A stretch of DNA of 64,000 bases, from contig JACPFT010000011.1 in NCBI GenBank assembly GCA_016182845.1, positions 62,001 through 126,000 on the forward strand, read 5' to 3'. Source of the stretch: Gammaproteobacteria bacterium (GTDB lineage Bacteria; Pseudomonadota; Gammaproteobacteria; Enterobacterales; Permianibacteraceae). Below the pieces are notes generated by a model, which saw only the letters and a list, made by a program, of their open reading frames with translations, did not search any database and was not told the DNA's origin. Each line of letters begins with the position of its first letter. Positions within the stretch are counted from its first letter, which is position 1. A program made the translations under genes and the position numbers. Shown here piece after piece: positions 1-8,506 of this stretch.

Positions 1-465
1 AACGAAGGGCAGCATGCGCTCCTTCTGGCCGAAAGCGTCCTTGGCGTTCGCTTTCACCACCAGCACGTCATTCGCGCCGGTCTCCAGGAGGTGGTCCACC
101 ACGCCGAAATCGTAGCCCGCCAGGTTCACCACCCGGCAGCCCTCCAGATCGCGCCAGTAGTATTCGCCATCGGCGAGTTCCGGAAGGCGATCCGCAGGCA
201 CGCCGATCTCGGCGTTGATATACCGCTTGGCCAGCTCGCGATCATCCAGGCCGGCGAACTTGACGTTCAGGGCACCGGATGCACCGCCATGAGCCTCGAT
301 CTTCACCGGTTCCCAACGCCCGTTGACGTTCAGGAACCACGGCTGGTAGGTGAAGATGTTGTCGACCGGTTCGGTGAAGCTCTGGAGCTTCAGCCAGCCG
401 CGCACGCCATAGACGGTACGGATCTGGCCGACAACCACATAATCCTGTTCCCGTTCCGCACTCAT
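1..465 (-). CDS. rimM: Ribosome maturation factor RimM (3' end cut by window edge)
   Basis: RimM binds ribosomal protein S19 and helps mature the 30S subunit and its 16S rRNA. The reading frame is open from ATG at 465 to base 1, giving 155 residues; the family is about 170-185 long, so the last 20-30 residues lie outside. The start MSAEREQDYVVVGQIR and the VYGVRGWLK segment (about 18-26) fit the N-terminal beta-barrel. YYWRDLEGCRVVN (about 100-112) and DVLVVKA (about 133-139) belong to the PRC-type C-terminal barrel. It follows rpsP by 46 bases on the same strand, which is the conserved rpsP-rimM-trmD-rplS order, so trmD is expected beyond base 1. Identification is secure from sequence and context. 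Confidence 0.95.
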   Translation of the reverse strand, partial: MSAEREQDYVVVGQIRTVYGVRGWLKLQSFTEPVDNIFTYQPWFLNVNGRWEPVKIEAHGGASGALNVKFAGLDDRELAKRYINAEIGVPADRLPELADGEYYWRDLEGCRVVNLAGYDFGVVDHLLETGANDVLVVKANAKDAFGQKERMLPFV

Positions 466-511
466 AACAGTCTTATCGATAAGTCATTGAGTCGAAACGG
501 AAAAGACTGCC

Positions 512-760
512 TTAGGCAGCCTTCTGGCTCTGCTTGACGAGCTGAGCGACGCGATCCGAAGTCTGGGCGCCCTTGGAGACCCAGTGATTGAAACGCTCTT
601 CGTTCAGCGCGAAGCGGGCTTCGGCGCCGGAAGCGACCGGGTTGAAGAAGCCGACGCGCTCGATGAAGCGGCCGTCACGGGGGGAGCGGCTGTCCGTCAC
701 AACGATGCTGTAGAAGGGACGCTTCTTGGCGCCGCCACGGGCCAGGCGAATGGTGACCAT
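512..760 (-). CDS. rpsP: 30S ribosomal protein S16
   Basis: Small-subunit protein S16, 82 residues, normal for the family (about 80-90). The start [20 protein letters not shown] is the highly conserved RNA-binding beginning. [19 protein letters not shown] (about 23-41) is the second signature block. It is the first gene of the rpsP-rimM group. The spacer to ffh on its upstream side carries a large inverted repeat, so it is probably transcribed from its own promoter just upstream of 760 rather than from the ffh transcript; no convincing promoter hexamers were identified. Confidence 0.98.
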   Translation of the reverse strand: MVTIRLARGGAKKRPFYSIVVTDSRSPRDGRFIERVGFFNPVASGAEARFALNEERFNHWVSKGAQTSDRVAQLVKQSQKAA

Positions 761-863
761 GGGTGGTAAATCCTCAAAAAAGACGCGACTCGCGTGGGGT
801 CTATAAAAAGAGGCGGAATTTTAACCGCAAAATTGCCTTTTGGGAACTGGTATTTGGAAGAGA

Positions 864-997
864 TTAACCGCCAAGGCGCAAAGACGCCAAGGAGAGGGGT
901 AGAGCGTAAGAGCTAGCACGTTGCAATCCCCGTGCTTTCGCTGACCAAGCCTCTCTTCCATCTTACTTACTTGGCGCCTTTGCGCCTTGGCGGTTAA
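864..997. repeat. Long inverted repeat between ffh and rpsP
   Basis: Left arm 864-891 begins TTAACCGCCAAGGCGCAAAG. The reverse complement of the right arm (970-997) matches it over 28 bases with one mismatch. The 78-base interior shows no ORF of note. The fold would be a strong hairpin with a large loop, in the intergenic gap between ffh and rpsP (761-1009). A related inverted repeat with the same TAACCGCCAAG end lies at 62493-62603. It could be a non-autonomous repeat or a transcription barrier; no transposase is nearby. Confidence 0.8.
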
Positions 998-1009
998 TTC
1001 TCCTCGACT

Positions 1010-2389
1010 TCAGCGCGGGATGCCCGGAAAGCCGCCACCGCCGCCGGGCATCATGCCCTTCATGCCGCGCATCATCTTCATCATGCCGCCCTTGCCGGTC
1101 AGCTTCTTCATCATGCGCTGCATGTCATCGAACTGCTTGAGCAGGCGGTTGACGTCCTGGACCTGGACGCCGGCGCCGGCGGCGATGCGGCGCTTGCGCG
1201 AGTTGCGGATGATGTCCGGTTTGGCGCGCTCGCCGGGGGTCATGGAATTGATGATGGCTTCCATCTGCATCAACGGCTTGTCGCTGATCTGACTCTTGGC
1301 CGAGTCGGGGATATTGGCCATGCCCGGCAGCTTGTCCATCATGCTCATGACGCCGCCCATCTTCTTCATCTGCACGAGCTGGGCGCGGAAGTCCTCCAGG
1401 TCGAAGCTCTTGGTCTTCATGAGCTTCTTGGCCAGCTTCTCGGCCTCGGCCTTGTCGACCTTGTGCTCGATCTGTTCGATCAAGGAGAGCACGTCGCCCA
1501 TCCCTAAGATGCGCGAGGCCACGCGGTCCGGGTGGAAGGGCTCCAGGGCTTCGAGCTTCTCGCCCATGCCCATGAACTTGATGGGCTTACCGGTGATGGC
1601 GCGTATGGACAGGGCGGCGCCGCCGCGGGCGTCGCCGTCGGCCTTGGTGAGCACGACGCCGGACAGGGGCAGGGCCTCGTGGAAGGCCTTGGCGGTATTG
1701 GCGGCGTCCTGGCCGGTCATGGCGTCGACCACGAACAGGGTTTCGATGGGATTGATGGCGGCGTGGATGCGCTTGATTTCCACCATCATCTCGTCGTCGA
1801 CGTGCAGACGGCCCGCGGTGTCGACGATCACCACGTCGACGAATTTCACCTTGCCGGACTCCACGGCGCGGCGGGCGATGTCCACCGGATCCTCGCCGGC
1901 ATGGGAGGGGAAGAAGCTCGCCCCCACCTGGCCGGCGATGGTTTCCAGCTGCTTGATGGCGGCCGGGCGGTAGACGTCGGCGGAGGCCAGGAGCACGGAC
2001 TTCTTCCTGCGCTCGATGAGGAAGCGCGCCAGCTTGCCGGCCGAGGTGGTCTTGCCGGCGCCCTGCAGGCCGGCCATGAGGATCACGGCGGGCGGCTGCT
2101 GGGCCAGGTTGAGATCCTCGTTGGCCTCGCCCATGGCGGCGACCAGCTCGTCGCGCACGATCTTGATGAAGGCCTGGCCCGGGCTCAAGCTGGAGGACAC
2201 TTCCGTGCCCACGGCCCGCTCTTTGACCTTGTTGACGAAGTCCTTGACCACGGGCAGGGCCACATCGGCTTCCAGCAAGGCCATGCGCACTTCGCGCAGC
2301 GTGTCCTTGATATTGTCCTCGGTCAAACGGCCCTGGCCGCTGATGTTCTTGAGGGCACGGGCGAAGCGTTCGGTCAGGTTGTCGAACAT
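1010..2389 (-). CDS. ffh: Signal recognition particle protein Ffh
   Basis: SRP54-type GTPase that binds 4.5S RNA and signal peptides and targets nascent membrane proteins to FtsY. It has 459 residues, the usual size. The start at 2389 gives the canonical MFDNLTERF; an upstream in-frame start adds 18 residues without family character. The helical N domain is followed by the P-loop GLQGAGKT (107-114), DTAGR (about 187), TKADGD (about 245) and the methionine-rich M domain. It ends in a Met/Gly-rich tail (MMKKLTGKGGMMKMM, then poly-Gly). It stands alone and is divergent from the CcsA-like gene at 2522, a pairing also seen in enterobacteria (ffh/ypjD). Confidence 0.98.
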   Translation of the reverse strand: MFDNLTERFARALKNISGQGRLTEDNIKDTLREVRMALLEADVALPVVKDFVNKVKERAVGTEVSSSLSPGQAFIKIVRDELVAAMGEANEDLNLAQQPPAVILMAGLQGAGKTTSAGKLARFLIERRKKSVLLASADVYRPAAIKQLETIAGQVGASFFPSHAGEDPVDIARRAVESGKVKFVDVVIVDTAGRLHVDDEMMVEIKRIHAAINPIETLFVVDAMTGQDAANTAKAFHEALPLSGVVLTKADGDARGGAALSIRAITGKPIKFMGMGEKLEALEPFHPDRVASRILGMGDVLSLIEQIEHKVDKAEAEKLAKKLMKTKSFDLEDFRAQLVQMKKMGGVMSMMDKLPGMANIPDSAKSQISDKPLMQMEAIINSMTPGERAKPDIIRNSRKRRIAAGAGVQVQDVNRLLKQFDDMQRMMKKLTGKGGMMKMMRGMKGMMPGGGGGFPGIPR

Positions 2390-2521
2390 GGGTATTCCGG
2401 GCAGGCGCGCTATAAAAGGTGCACGATTATACTGCAAGCGCATCGCTTACGGTGAGCCGGTGCATTGTGAGCGGCGCGCCGAATATGCGACCATGGGCCA
2501 TCGCCCCGCCTGTTTGATGCC

Positions 2522-3310
2522 ATGGAAGCCGCCATCCTCATCCTCCTGACCCTGACCGCCTACCTGGGCCTGTCGGATTATCTGGCCTTAGGGCTGCTCG
2601 GCCGCGTGCGGACCCGCCAGGGCATCGTCCTGGCGGTGGGCGCGCTGGCCGTAGCCCTGCATGCCGCCCTGCTGCATCTGTGGATCGACACCCCCGCCGG
2701 CCAGAACCTGAGCTTCTTCAACATGGCCTCGATGATGGCCTGGCTGATCAGCTTGCTGCTGCTGGCCACCCTGCCCTTCCGCCAGGTGGGCGCCCTGCTC
2801 GCCATGGCCCTGCCCGTCGCCGCGCTGTCGGTGCTGCTGGTGCCCCTGGTCCAAGACCAGGTCATGGTGGATTATCGCGGCCGGGAACACGCGCTCTGGC
2901 ATGTGTTCGCCTCCATCGCCGCTTACAGCATGCTGGCCATCGCGGCCGTGCAGGCCCTGGTCCTGGCCATCCTGGACCACCGCCTGCGCCACAAGAAGCC
3001 GGGCAGGCCCAATCCCCTGCTGCCGCCCCTGACCAGCATGGAATCCTTCTTGTTCCATCTGATCGGCCTGGGCTTCGCCCTGCTCAGCCTGTCCCTGGCC
3101 ACGGGCTGGCTGTATCTCGGCGACGCACCGGGCATGCGCCACAAGATGCTGCTCTCGGTCGTCGCCTGGCTGGTCTTCGGCACCCTCCTGGCCGGCCGCG
3201 CCTTCCGGGGCTGGCGCGGCCGCACCGCCATCCGCCTGACCCTGGCCGGCTTCGGCCTCCTGGTCCTGGCTTATTTCGGCACCAAGCTGGTGCTGGAATT
3301 CATCCTGTAA
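2522..3310 (+). CDS. CcsA/YpjD-like inner-membrane protein (cytochrome c assembly family)
   Basis: A 262-residue integral membrane protein with about eight hydrophobic segments. It resembles the YpjD branch of the CcmC/CcsA haem-handling family. Family-like features are the central LWHVFASIAAYSMLAIAAVQAL block with a histidine in a membrane helix and the C-terminal RHKMLLSVVAWLVFG block with a second histidine. The position divergent from ffh matches ypjD in enterobacteria. The molecular role of YpjD is poorly known, so haem or cytochrome c involvement is inferred from the family. The ATG at 2522 is chosen because the hydrophobic N-terminus begins there; there is little Shine-Dalgarno sequence. 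Confidence 0.85.
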   Translation: MEAAILILLTLTAYLGLSDYLALGLLGRVRTRQGIVLAVGALAVALHAALLHLWIDTPAGQNLSFFNMASMMAWLISLLLLATLPFRQVGALLAMALPVAALSVLLVPLVQDQVMVDYRGREHALWHVFASIAAYSMLAIAAVQALVLAILDHRLRHKKPGRPNPLLPPLTSMESFLFHLIGLGFALLSLSLATGWLYLGDAPGMRHKMLLSVVAWLVFGTLLAGRAFRGWRGRTAIRLTLAGFGLLVLAYFGTKLVLEFIL

Positions 3311-3404
3311 AAGCCCATTCTGTAAAAACGCGCTGAAACCGCGCTGGCGGCGGCGGGAGGCCTTACCATCATCGGCTTGATCGCGTTTTTCATTCTGGTC
3401 ATGG

Positions 3405-4625
3405 CTAAGACCGGAATAAGACTTCTTCGCGGCTGAACCACCAGCGGCAAAAGGCCAGCAGAGCGCCCGCCAAGACCGTCGTCGACCCCAGGATCACCGC
3501 CAGCATGGCGTAGTCCACCGTGCCCTTGAGCAACTCCTTCATGGCCAGGGCGATATTGGTGATGGGCACCAGGGCCCAGGCCCAGTTCAGCTCCACGCCC
3601 GGCAGCAGGGAGGCAACGATGGGAACGATCATCAGCATCACCAGGGGCGACATATAGCTCTGGGCTTCCTTGAAGCTCTTGGCATAGATGGACAGGGACA
3701 GCAGCAGGCTGGCGTAGATGGCGGCGAGCGGCGCCAGCATCAGCACCAGCAGCAGGAAATCGATCAGGCCCAGGGAGCCCAGGATCTTCTGCAGCACGCC
3801 CACGGCCATGGCCTGGCCGAAGAACACCAGCCACAGGCCCAGGCTGGTCACCGAGAGCAGGGCCGCCGTCAGGCCGGACAGGAAGAGCACGCTGAACTTG
3901 GCCAGGACCAGTTGGCCGCGCGGCAGCGGCGCCAGCAGCAGGGTTTCCAGGGTGCCGCGCTCCTTCTCCCCGGCGCCGAGATCGATGGCCGGGTACATGG
4001 CGCCGGTCAGGCAGACGAAGAACAGGATATAGGGCAGCAGGCCTCCCAGCTTTTCCCCCAGATCCTCGCGCTCATCGGCGGTGGACCGCTCCACCAGCCG
4101 CACCGGCGTTTCGGCGAAGGCCTGCTGCTCGGCCTTGAGGCCCAGCTCCGAATACAGGCCCTGGCGCAGCTCCGTGCCGTAGCCGCCGACGATGTCCTTG
4201 ACGCGCTTTTCCAGCAGCTTGATGGACACGGCCGAGTTGTAATGGAACTCGACGGCGGCCTGGCGGCGTGCCAGCACCGTCCCTTGGAAATCCGCCGGGA
4301 TCACCAGGGCGAAGCGGATGCGCTCGTCCTTGATGGCCGGGCGGATCGCTTCCTGGCTGTCCAGCTCGACGCGCCGGAAGCCCTTGGTCTGGGCCAGGCG
4401 CTGCACCAGGGCCGGCGCATGCTCGGCGCCGAACAGGGCATAGGAAAGCTCCTCGTCCTGGGCCTTCTTCATCATCATCGCCGTGGCGAAACCGAAGGCG
4501 GCCATCAGGACCGGCATGATCAGGGTCGGCATCAGGATGGTGAAGATCAGGGTGCGCCGGTCACGGGAGAGCTCCAGCAGCTCCTTGCGCAGGACCGTCC
4601 ATAGCTTATGCATCCGCATGCTCAT
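3405..4625 (-). CDS. ABC-2 type exporter permease (NatB-like)
   Basis: A 406-residue permease of the ABC-2 family resembling NatB (sodium exporter type). A cytoplasmic start KLWTVLRKELLELSRDRRTL leads into TM1. A large extracytoplasmic domain follows (about 55-190), then five TM segments with the family motif GAGEKERGTLETLLLAP (about 215-231). It ends FCRWWFSREEVLFRS. Its ATG overlaps the stop of the ATP-binding gene (ATGA at 4622-4625), so the two are translationally coupled and form one exporter. Substrate cannot be read from the sequence; Na+, lipids and peptides are all transported by relatives. Confidence 0.88.
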   Translation of the reverse strand: MSMRMHKLWTVLRKELLELSRDRRTLIFTILMPTLIMPVLMAAFGFATAMMMKKAQDEELSYALFGAEHAPALVQRLAQTKGFRRVELDSQEAIRPAIKDERIRFALVIPADFQGTVLARRQAAVEFHYNSAVSIKLLEKRVKDIVGGYGTELRQGLYSELGLKAEQQAFAETPVRLVERSTADEREDLGEKLGGLLPYILFFVCLTGAMYPAIDLGAGEKERGTLETLLLAPLPRGQLVLAKFSVLFLSGLTAALLSVTSLGLWLVFFGQAMAVGVLQKILGSLGLIDFLLLVLMLAPLAAIYASLLLSLSIYAKSFKEAQSYMSPLVMLMIVPIVASLLPGVELNWAWALVPITNIALAMKELLKGTVDYAMLAVILGSTTVLAGALLAFCRWWFSREEVLFRS

Positions 4626-5404
4626 GCTCTCCTCTCGATGATGTTCACGAACGCATCGTGCAGATCGGCGCTGCCGCCGCTAGAGCGCATGGCCTCCAGA
4701 TCGCCGCCGAATACGGCTCGGCCCTGGTTGATGATGCACACCCGCTCGCAGAGTTTTTCCACCTCGTGCAGATGGTGGGTGGAGAAGATCAGCGGGATGC
4801 GCCGGGACTTGTGCTCGGCGATGAAGTCCAGGAGGACCTTGGCGGCCATGACGTCCAGGCCGGTGGTGGGTTCGTCCAGGATCACGACCCGGGGCTCGTG
4901 CACCACGGCGCGGGCGATGGCGCATTTCTGGCGCATGCCCGCCGAGAGCACATCGGCGCGCTTGTGGGCGAAGTCGTGCATCCCCAGGCGCTCGAACAGG
5001 CCGTCGACCCGGGCCTTGAGTGCGGCATCGCCCAGGCCGTGCAGGCGTCCGAAGTATTCGACATTCTCGCGCACGGTCAGGCGCCCGTAGAGGCCGGTGC
5101 TGCCGGACAGGAAGCCGATCAGCTGGCGGGCGGCGATGGGGTCCTTCAGGACATCCACCCCCTCGACGTGAATACTGCCGGTATCGGGCTTGAGCGCGCT
5201 GGACAACAGGCGCAGGGTCGTGGTCTTGCCGGCGCCGTTGGGGCCCAGCAGGCCCAATACCTCGCCGGGCTCGCAGCGGAAGCTGACCTCGCGCACGGCC
5301 TGGAACCACTCGCCCTGCTCGCGCGGGTCCCTCTCCCGCGCCGACGCATCGGCCTTGCGCCCGGCCAGGCGGAAACGCTTGGCCAGTCCCTGGACTTCGA
5401 TCAT
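4622..5404 (-). CDS. ABC transporter ATP-binding protein (NatA-like)
   Basis: A 260-residue nucleotide-binding subunit partnering the permease that overlaps its 3' end. Walker A is GPNGAGKT (54-61), the signature is LSAGMRQK (about 155), and Walker B is VVILDEPTTGLD. The start at 5404 follows a GAGG ribosome-binding site; the longer frame adds 20 residues without family character. Residues about 14-34 form a charged insertion between the first strand and the P-loop region that is unusual for NatA. The gene is divergent from the membrane protein at 5504. The 99-base spacer contains CTTTG/CAAAG-type dyads and possible sigma70 hexamers (TTGCAA, 18 bases, TACGCT). Confidence 0.9.
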   Translation of the reverse strand: MIEVQGLAKRFRLAGRKADASARERDPREQGEWFQAVREVSFRCEPGEVLGLLGPNGAGKTTTLRLLSSALKPDTGSIHVEGVDVLKDPIAARQLIGFLSGSTGLYGRLTVRENVEYFGRLHGLGDAALKARVDGLFERLGMHDFAHKRADVLSAGMRQKCAIARAVVHEPRVVILDEPTTGLDVMAAKVLLDFIAEHKSRRIPLIFSTHHLHEVEKLCERVCIINQGRAVFGGDLEAMRSSGGSADLHDAFVNIIERRA

Positions 5405-5464
5405 GGCATCGCCTCTTGTGTTCGATTCGCGGCCAGCGTAGCATGCGCTTACTTTGAATTGCAA

Positions 5465-5477
5465 AGCACTTTGTTAG
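5465..5477. promoter_or_regulatory. Candidate operator motif AGCACTTTG(A)TTAG, copy 1
   Basis: The 13-base string AGCACTTTGTTAG lies in the divergent spacer between the NatA-like gene and the gene at 5504. It recurs as AGCACTTTGATTAG at 6435-6448. Just upstream, ACTTTGAATTGCAAAG forms a small dyad. Because both copies flank a winged-helix regulator gene (6109-6414), it is a plausible binding site for that regulator. This is inference from recurrence and location. Confidence 0.4.
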
Positions 5478-5503
5478 ACGCGCCGAATCCGCCGGAGACC
5501 GAC

Positions 5504-6094
5504 ATGGATAAACAGGAAGCACTGGACCGCCTCAAGCTGATCGAGACCATGGTCAGCGAACAGCGGGGTTCGGCCATCGAGAATGGTCGGGGCCTCATGG
5601 GCTTCGGTCTGGCCGGCGGCCTGTTGTTGTTCCTGGGCTACGCGGTCAAGCTGGACTCCCTCCCGGAGCCGGGGCACTGGATGTTCGTCGCGCTGGGCTT
5701 GGTGCTGATGCTCCTCGCCTGCGTCTTCGAATGGCGCCGCTATCGCCGCTTCCGCCCGAATCCCACCCTGGCCTACCGCGTCTATCTGAGCTTCACGCTG
5801 GGTTCGGTATTCTTCCTGGTCCCCGTCACCGTGCTGGAGCAGCGCGGACAGCTCAGTAGCGAGGCCGCCTTGAGCCTGCTGTTCGCGCTCATGGCCCTCA
5901 GCTTCGCCATCTATCGGCCCATCCTCGGCAACCGCTGGCTGGACGGCGCCGCCCTGGTCTGGTTCGCCGGCGCTTGCCTGAGCGCGGCGGGCATGCGCGT
6001 CGATCCCCTGCTCCTGGGCGGCAGCCTGATGCTCCTGGGCATGGCCCTGCCCGGCTGGCTGATGGTTCGGCAATCGCGGAACGCCGCTCGGTGA
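5504..6094 (+). CDS. Uncharacterised membrane protein paired with a winged-helix regulator
   Basis: A 196-residue integral membrane protein with six or more predicted TM helices after a short charged N-terminus (MDKQEALDRLKLIETM, likely an amphipathic cytoplasmic helix). I do not recognise a named family. The start at 5504 follows GGAGACC at good spacing; the upstream open frame is the shadow of the NatA gene. Its stop overlaps or nearly abuts the regulator gene (GTGA at 6091-6094). A membrane protein followed by a HTH_34-type regulator is a common two-gene arrangement, suggesting that the pair acts together and senses something at the membrane. Confidence 0.8.
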   Translation: MDKQEALDRLKLIETMVSEQRGSAIENGRGLMGFGLAGGLLLFLGYAVKLDSLPEPGHWMFVALGLVLMLLACVFEWRRYRRFRPNPTLAYRVYLSFTLGSVFFLVPVTVLEQRGQLSSEAALSLLFALMALSFAIYRPILGNRWLDGAALVWFAGACLSAAGMRVDPLLLGGSLMLLGMALPGWLMVRQSRNAAR

Positions 6095-6108
6095 GCCAGG
6101 AGTCCGAG

Positions 6109-6414
6109 GTGAACGATGCCTTCGACTACCGCGCCCTGGATCCCCTGATCCACGCGCCCATCCGCCTGGCCATCATGAGCGTGCTGGCGACCGTGGAATT
6201 CGCGGAGTTCAATGCCCTCAAGGACAAGACCCAGGCCACGGACGGCAATCTGTCGGTGCACCTACGCAAGCTGGAGGAAGCCGCTTACCTCACGGTCGAG
6301 AAAAAGATCGTCGGCCGCAAGCCCCAGACCAGCTACCGCATCACCGAGGCCGGGCACCAGGCGTTCCGTGGTTATCTCCAGGAGATGGCGCGCATGCTCG
6401 CGCAGGCGCCCTGA
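6109..6414 (+). CDS. Winged-helix transcriptional regulator (HTH_34/PF13601-like)
   Basis: A roughly 101-residue protein consisting almost entirely of one winged-helix domain. LDPLIHAPIRLAIMSVL starts the first helix and VEFAEFNALKDKTQATDGNLSVHLRKLEEAAYL covers the helix-turn-helix. Residues of the wing (IVGRKPQTSYRITEAG) follow. Start choice: GTG at 6109 with AGGAG six bases upstream; GTG at 6091 would overlap the previous stop and add six residues. It probably controls the membrane protein upstream and the YIP1/MacAB genes downstream, as related short regulators do in other bacteria. The ligand is unknown. Confidence 0.88.
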   Translation: MNDAFDYRALDPLIHAPIRLAIMSVLATVEFAEFNALKDKTQATDGNLSVHLRKLEEAAYLTVEKKIVGRKPQTSYRITEAGHQAFRGYLQEMARMLAQAP

Positions 6415-6434
6415 ACGCCCGCTAGACAGTGTTC

Positions 6435-6448
6435 AGCACTTTGATTAG
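6435..6448. promoter_or_regulatory. Candidate operator motif AGCACTTTG(A)TTAG, copy 2
   Basis: AGCACTTTGATTAG sits in the 115-base gap between the regulator gene and the YIP1-like gene. It matches copy 1 (5465-5477) except for one inserted A. A weak promoter (TTGATT, 16 bases, GACAAT) overlaps its right half, which would suit repression. The function is inferred. Confidence 0.4.
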
Positions 6449-6529
6449 CTTGTCCCGGCCGAGACAATCAGGCCATCACTACACGGACGCCGAGCGCCGC
6501 CTGCGCCCGACCATTACGAGGAACAAAGT

Positions 6530-7225
6530 ATGACCCCCTCCAGCCTGCTGCTCAGCCTCTTCACCGAACCCAGCCGCGCCTTCGCCGCCATCGAGGAGCG
6601 CGGCCGAGCCTGGTTTCCCATGAGCCTGCTCATCGCCCTCAATATCGGTCTGATGCTCTGGTACTACCAAGCCGTGGACTTCGCCTGGCTGCAGGACTAC
6701 CTGGTGAGCGGCAACCCGGATCTGGCCAGCCCCGATGCCCGCAAGGCCTTCCTGAGCTTCATGACCCCCAGCACCATGACCTGGTCCATGGTGGGCGGCA
6801 CCCTGATCGGCGTGCCCCTGGTCATGGCCGTCGTCGCCCTCTACTACCTGCTGGTCGGTAAGGCCTTCGCCCTGGAACACCGTTATGGCCAATGGTTCGC
6901 CTTCGCCGCCTGGTGCTCCATGCCCGGCCTGTTGGGGCTAGCGGTCAAGGCCATCCAATTCCTGCTCAGCGACAACGGCCAGATTTCCCCCGAGGGTCTG
7001 AACCTGCTCTCCCTCAACGAGCTGGTCCTACACCTGGACAATGGCCACGCCTGGAAGACCTTCGCCGACAGCATCGACCTCACCATGGTCTGGGGCCTGG
7101 TCCTGGGCGTCATCGGCCTCAAGCGCTGGAGCGGGCGCGGCAGCCTGGCCTGCGCCATCGCCGTCGCCCTGCCCTATGTCTTGATCTTCGGCATCTGGGC
7201 CGCGCGTCTGGTTGCCAGCGAATAA
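6530..7225 (+). CDS. YIP1-family-like membrane protein
   Basis: A 231-residue membrane protein. The N-terminal SLFTEPSRAFAAIEERGRAWFP (about 8-30) is the typical opening of bacterial YIP1-domain proteins. Five hydrophobic segments follow, including WSMVGGTLIGVPLVMAVVALYYLLVGK and the final GLKRWSGRGSLACAIAVALPYVLIFGIW. The start follows GAGGAAC. Only 12 bases separate it from the adaptor gene, so it is in the efflux operon. YIP1-domain proteins often accompany MacAB-type exporters; no biochemical role is known. Confidence 0.85.
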   Translation: MTPSSLLLSLFTEPSRAFAAIEERGRAWFPMSLLIALNIGLMLWYYQAVDFAWLQDYLVSGNPDLASPDARKAFLSFMTPSTMTWSMVGGTLIGVPLVMAVVALYYLLVGKAFALEHRYGQWFAFAAWCSMPGLLGLAVKAIQFLLSDNGQISPEGLNLLSLNELVLHLDNGHAWKTFADSIDLTMVWGLVLGVIGLKRWSGRGSLACAIAVALPYVLIFGIWAARLVASE

Positions 7226-7237
7226 GGATGTTCCACC

Positions 7238-8506
7238 ATGCGTAAGAATCTTCTGGGCCTGCTCATCGCCGCCGCGGTGATCGGCCTGCCCCTCAGCCTC
7301 AAGGCCATGCGCCAGGACGAGGGCAAGGCCGTCGACGTGGAAATCGTGGTCAAGCGCCCCATCAAGGCCTCCATCCTGGCCTCCGGCAACCTGGTCTACC
7401 GGGAACAGGCCCAGCTCTCGCCCGAGGTGATCGGCAAGGTCAAGGCCATCACCGTGGTCGAAGGCCAACAAGTGACCGCCGGGCAAGTGGTCCTGCGCCT
7501 GGACGAGGAGTTCTACCAGGCCGAGCTGGCCTCCCAGGAAGCCAACGTGCGTCAGCAGGAGATCCATATCGAGCGCCAGGAGCTCAATGCCGCCAACCAG
7601 GAGCGGCAATACCGGCGCAGTGCCGAGCTGCACAAGCGCCGCCTCCTCGACGACACCAAGTTCGACGAGGCCAGGCATGCCCTGGATCTGGCCCGGGTCG
7701 AGCTGCGCGCCAGCCGCGAAGCCCTGGAACAGGCCCGTGCCCAGGCCAAGCAGTCCCGTGAGCGCCTGGCCAAGACCGCCATCCGCTCGCCCATCGCCGG
7801 GACCGTCACCGCCATCGACATCAAGCTGGGCGAAACCGCCGTGGCCAGCACCACGGGCATCGCCGGCTCCAGCCTCGCCACCATCGCCAACACCGACAGC
7901 CTGATGGTCGAGGCCAATGTGGACGAAGCCGATATCGCGCGCATCGGCGAGGGCCAGGAGGTCGCTGTCTACGCCGTGGCCTATGCCGATCGGCCCATGA
8001 AGGGCCGGGTGGAACACATCCCCCTGTCGCCCAAGAAGCCGGAGGGCTTCCAGACCCAGGGCGCAAGCCTGGCGCGCAACTACGCGGTGAGAATCCGCCT
8101 GGAGCCCCAAGAAGGCACGGCCCTGCGGCTGCGCCCGGGCATGACCTGCCGTGTGGAGATCTTCACTTCGTCCGCCGATGCCGCCCTGGCCGTGCCCATC
8201 CAGGCCATCTTCAGCGACAACACCGCCGATACGGAGCTGGGCGACCAAGCCGGCGACAAGCGCAAGGCCGATGCCGCCGAGAGCTATGTCTATGTGGCGC
8301 GAAACGGCGAGGCGGAGAAGCGCCCAGTGAAAACCGGCCTGTCCGACGACAGCTACCAGGAGATCGCTAGCGGCCTCAAGGCCGGGGAAACCGTCATCGT
8401 CGGCCCCTACAAGCAGCTGCGCCTGCTGCGCGCCGGCGACAAGCTCAAGCCGACCGTCGCCAAGCCCGCCGAGGCCGGGAAACCCAGCGAGCCCCGCCAT
8501 GGCTGA
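7238..8506 (+). CDS. Periplasmic adaptor of a MacAB-type efflux system (HlyD/RND adaptor family)
   Basis: A 422-residue membrane-fusion protein. An N-terminal TM anchor (about 5-22) is followed by a first biotinyl-lipoyl half ([26 protein letters not shown], about 64-89). An alpha-hairpin coiled coil (about 95-180) leads to the second lipoyl half ([18 protein letters not shown]). Beta-barrel and membrane-proximal domains follow, with an Ala/Pro/Lys-rich tail. It would bridge the MacB-type permease to an outer-membrane channel; no TolC gene is present here, so an unlinked one is presumably used. The start is preceded by AAGGATG. It overlaps the ATPase gene by 8 bases. Confidence 0.92.
   Translation: MRKNLLGLLIAAAVIGLPLSLKAMRQDEGKAVDVEIVVKRPIKASILASGNLVYREQAQLSPEVIGKVKAITVVEGQQVTAGQVVLRLDEEFYQAELASQEANVRQQEIHIERQELNAANQERQYRRSAELHKRRLLDDTKFDEARHALDLARVELRASREALEQARAQAKQSRERLAKTAIRSPIAGTVTAIDIKLGETAVASTTGIAGSSLATIANTDSLMVEANVDEADIARIGEGQEVAVYAVAYADRPMKGRVEHIPLSPKKPEGFQTQGASLARNYAVRIRLEPQEGTALRLRPGMTCRVEIFTSSADAALAVPIQAIFSDNTADTELGDQAGDKRKADAAESYVYVARNGEAEKRPVKTGLSDDSYQEIASGLKAGETVIVGPYKQLRLLRAGDKLKPTVAKPAEAGKPSEPRHG

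Noticed and set aside
91-2549. Several plus-strand ORFs opposite rimM, rpsP and ffh (91-537, 1296-1973, 1532-2455, 2016-2549)
   Set aside because: They are antisense reading frames kept open by high GC. They have no family motifs and compete with universally conserved genes.
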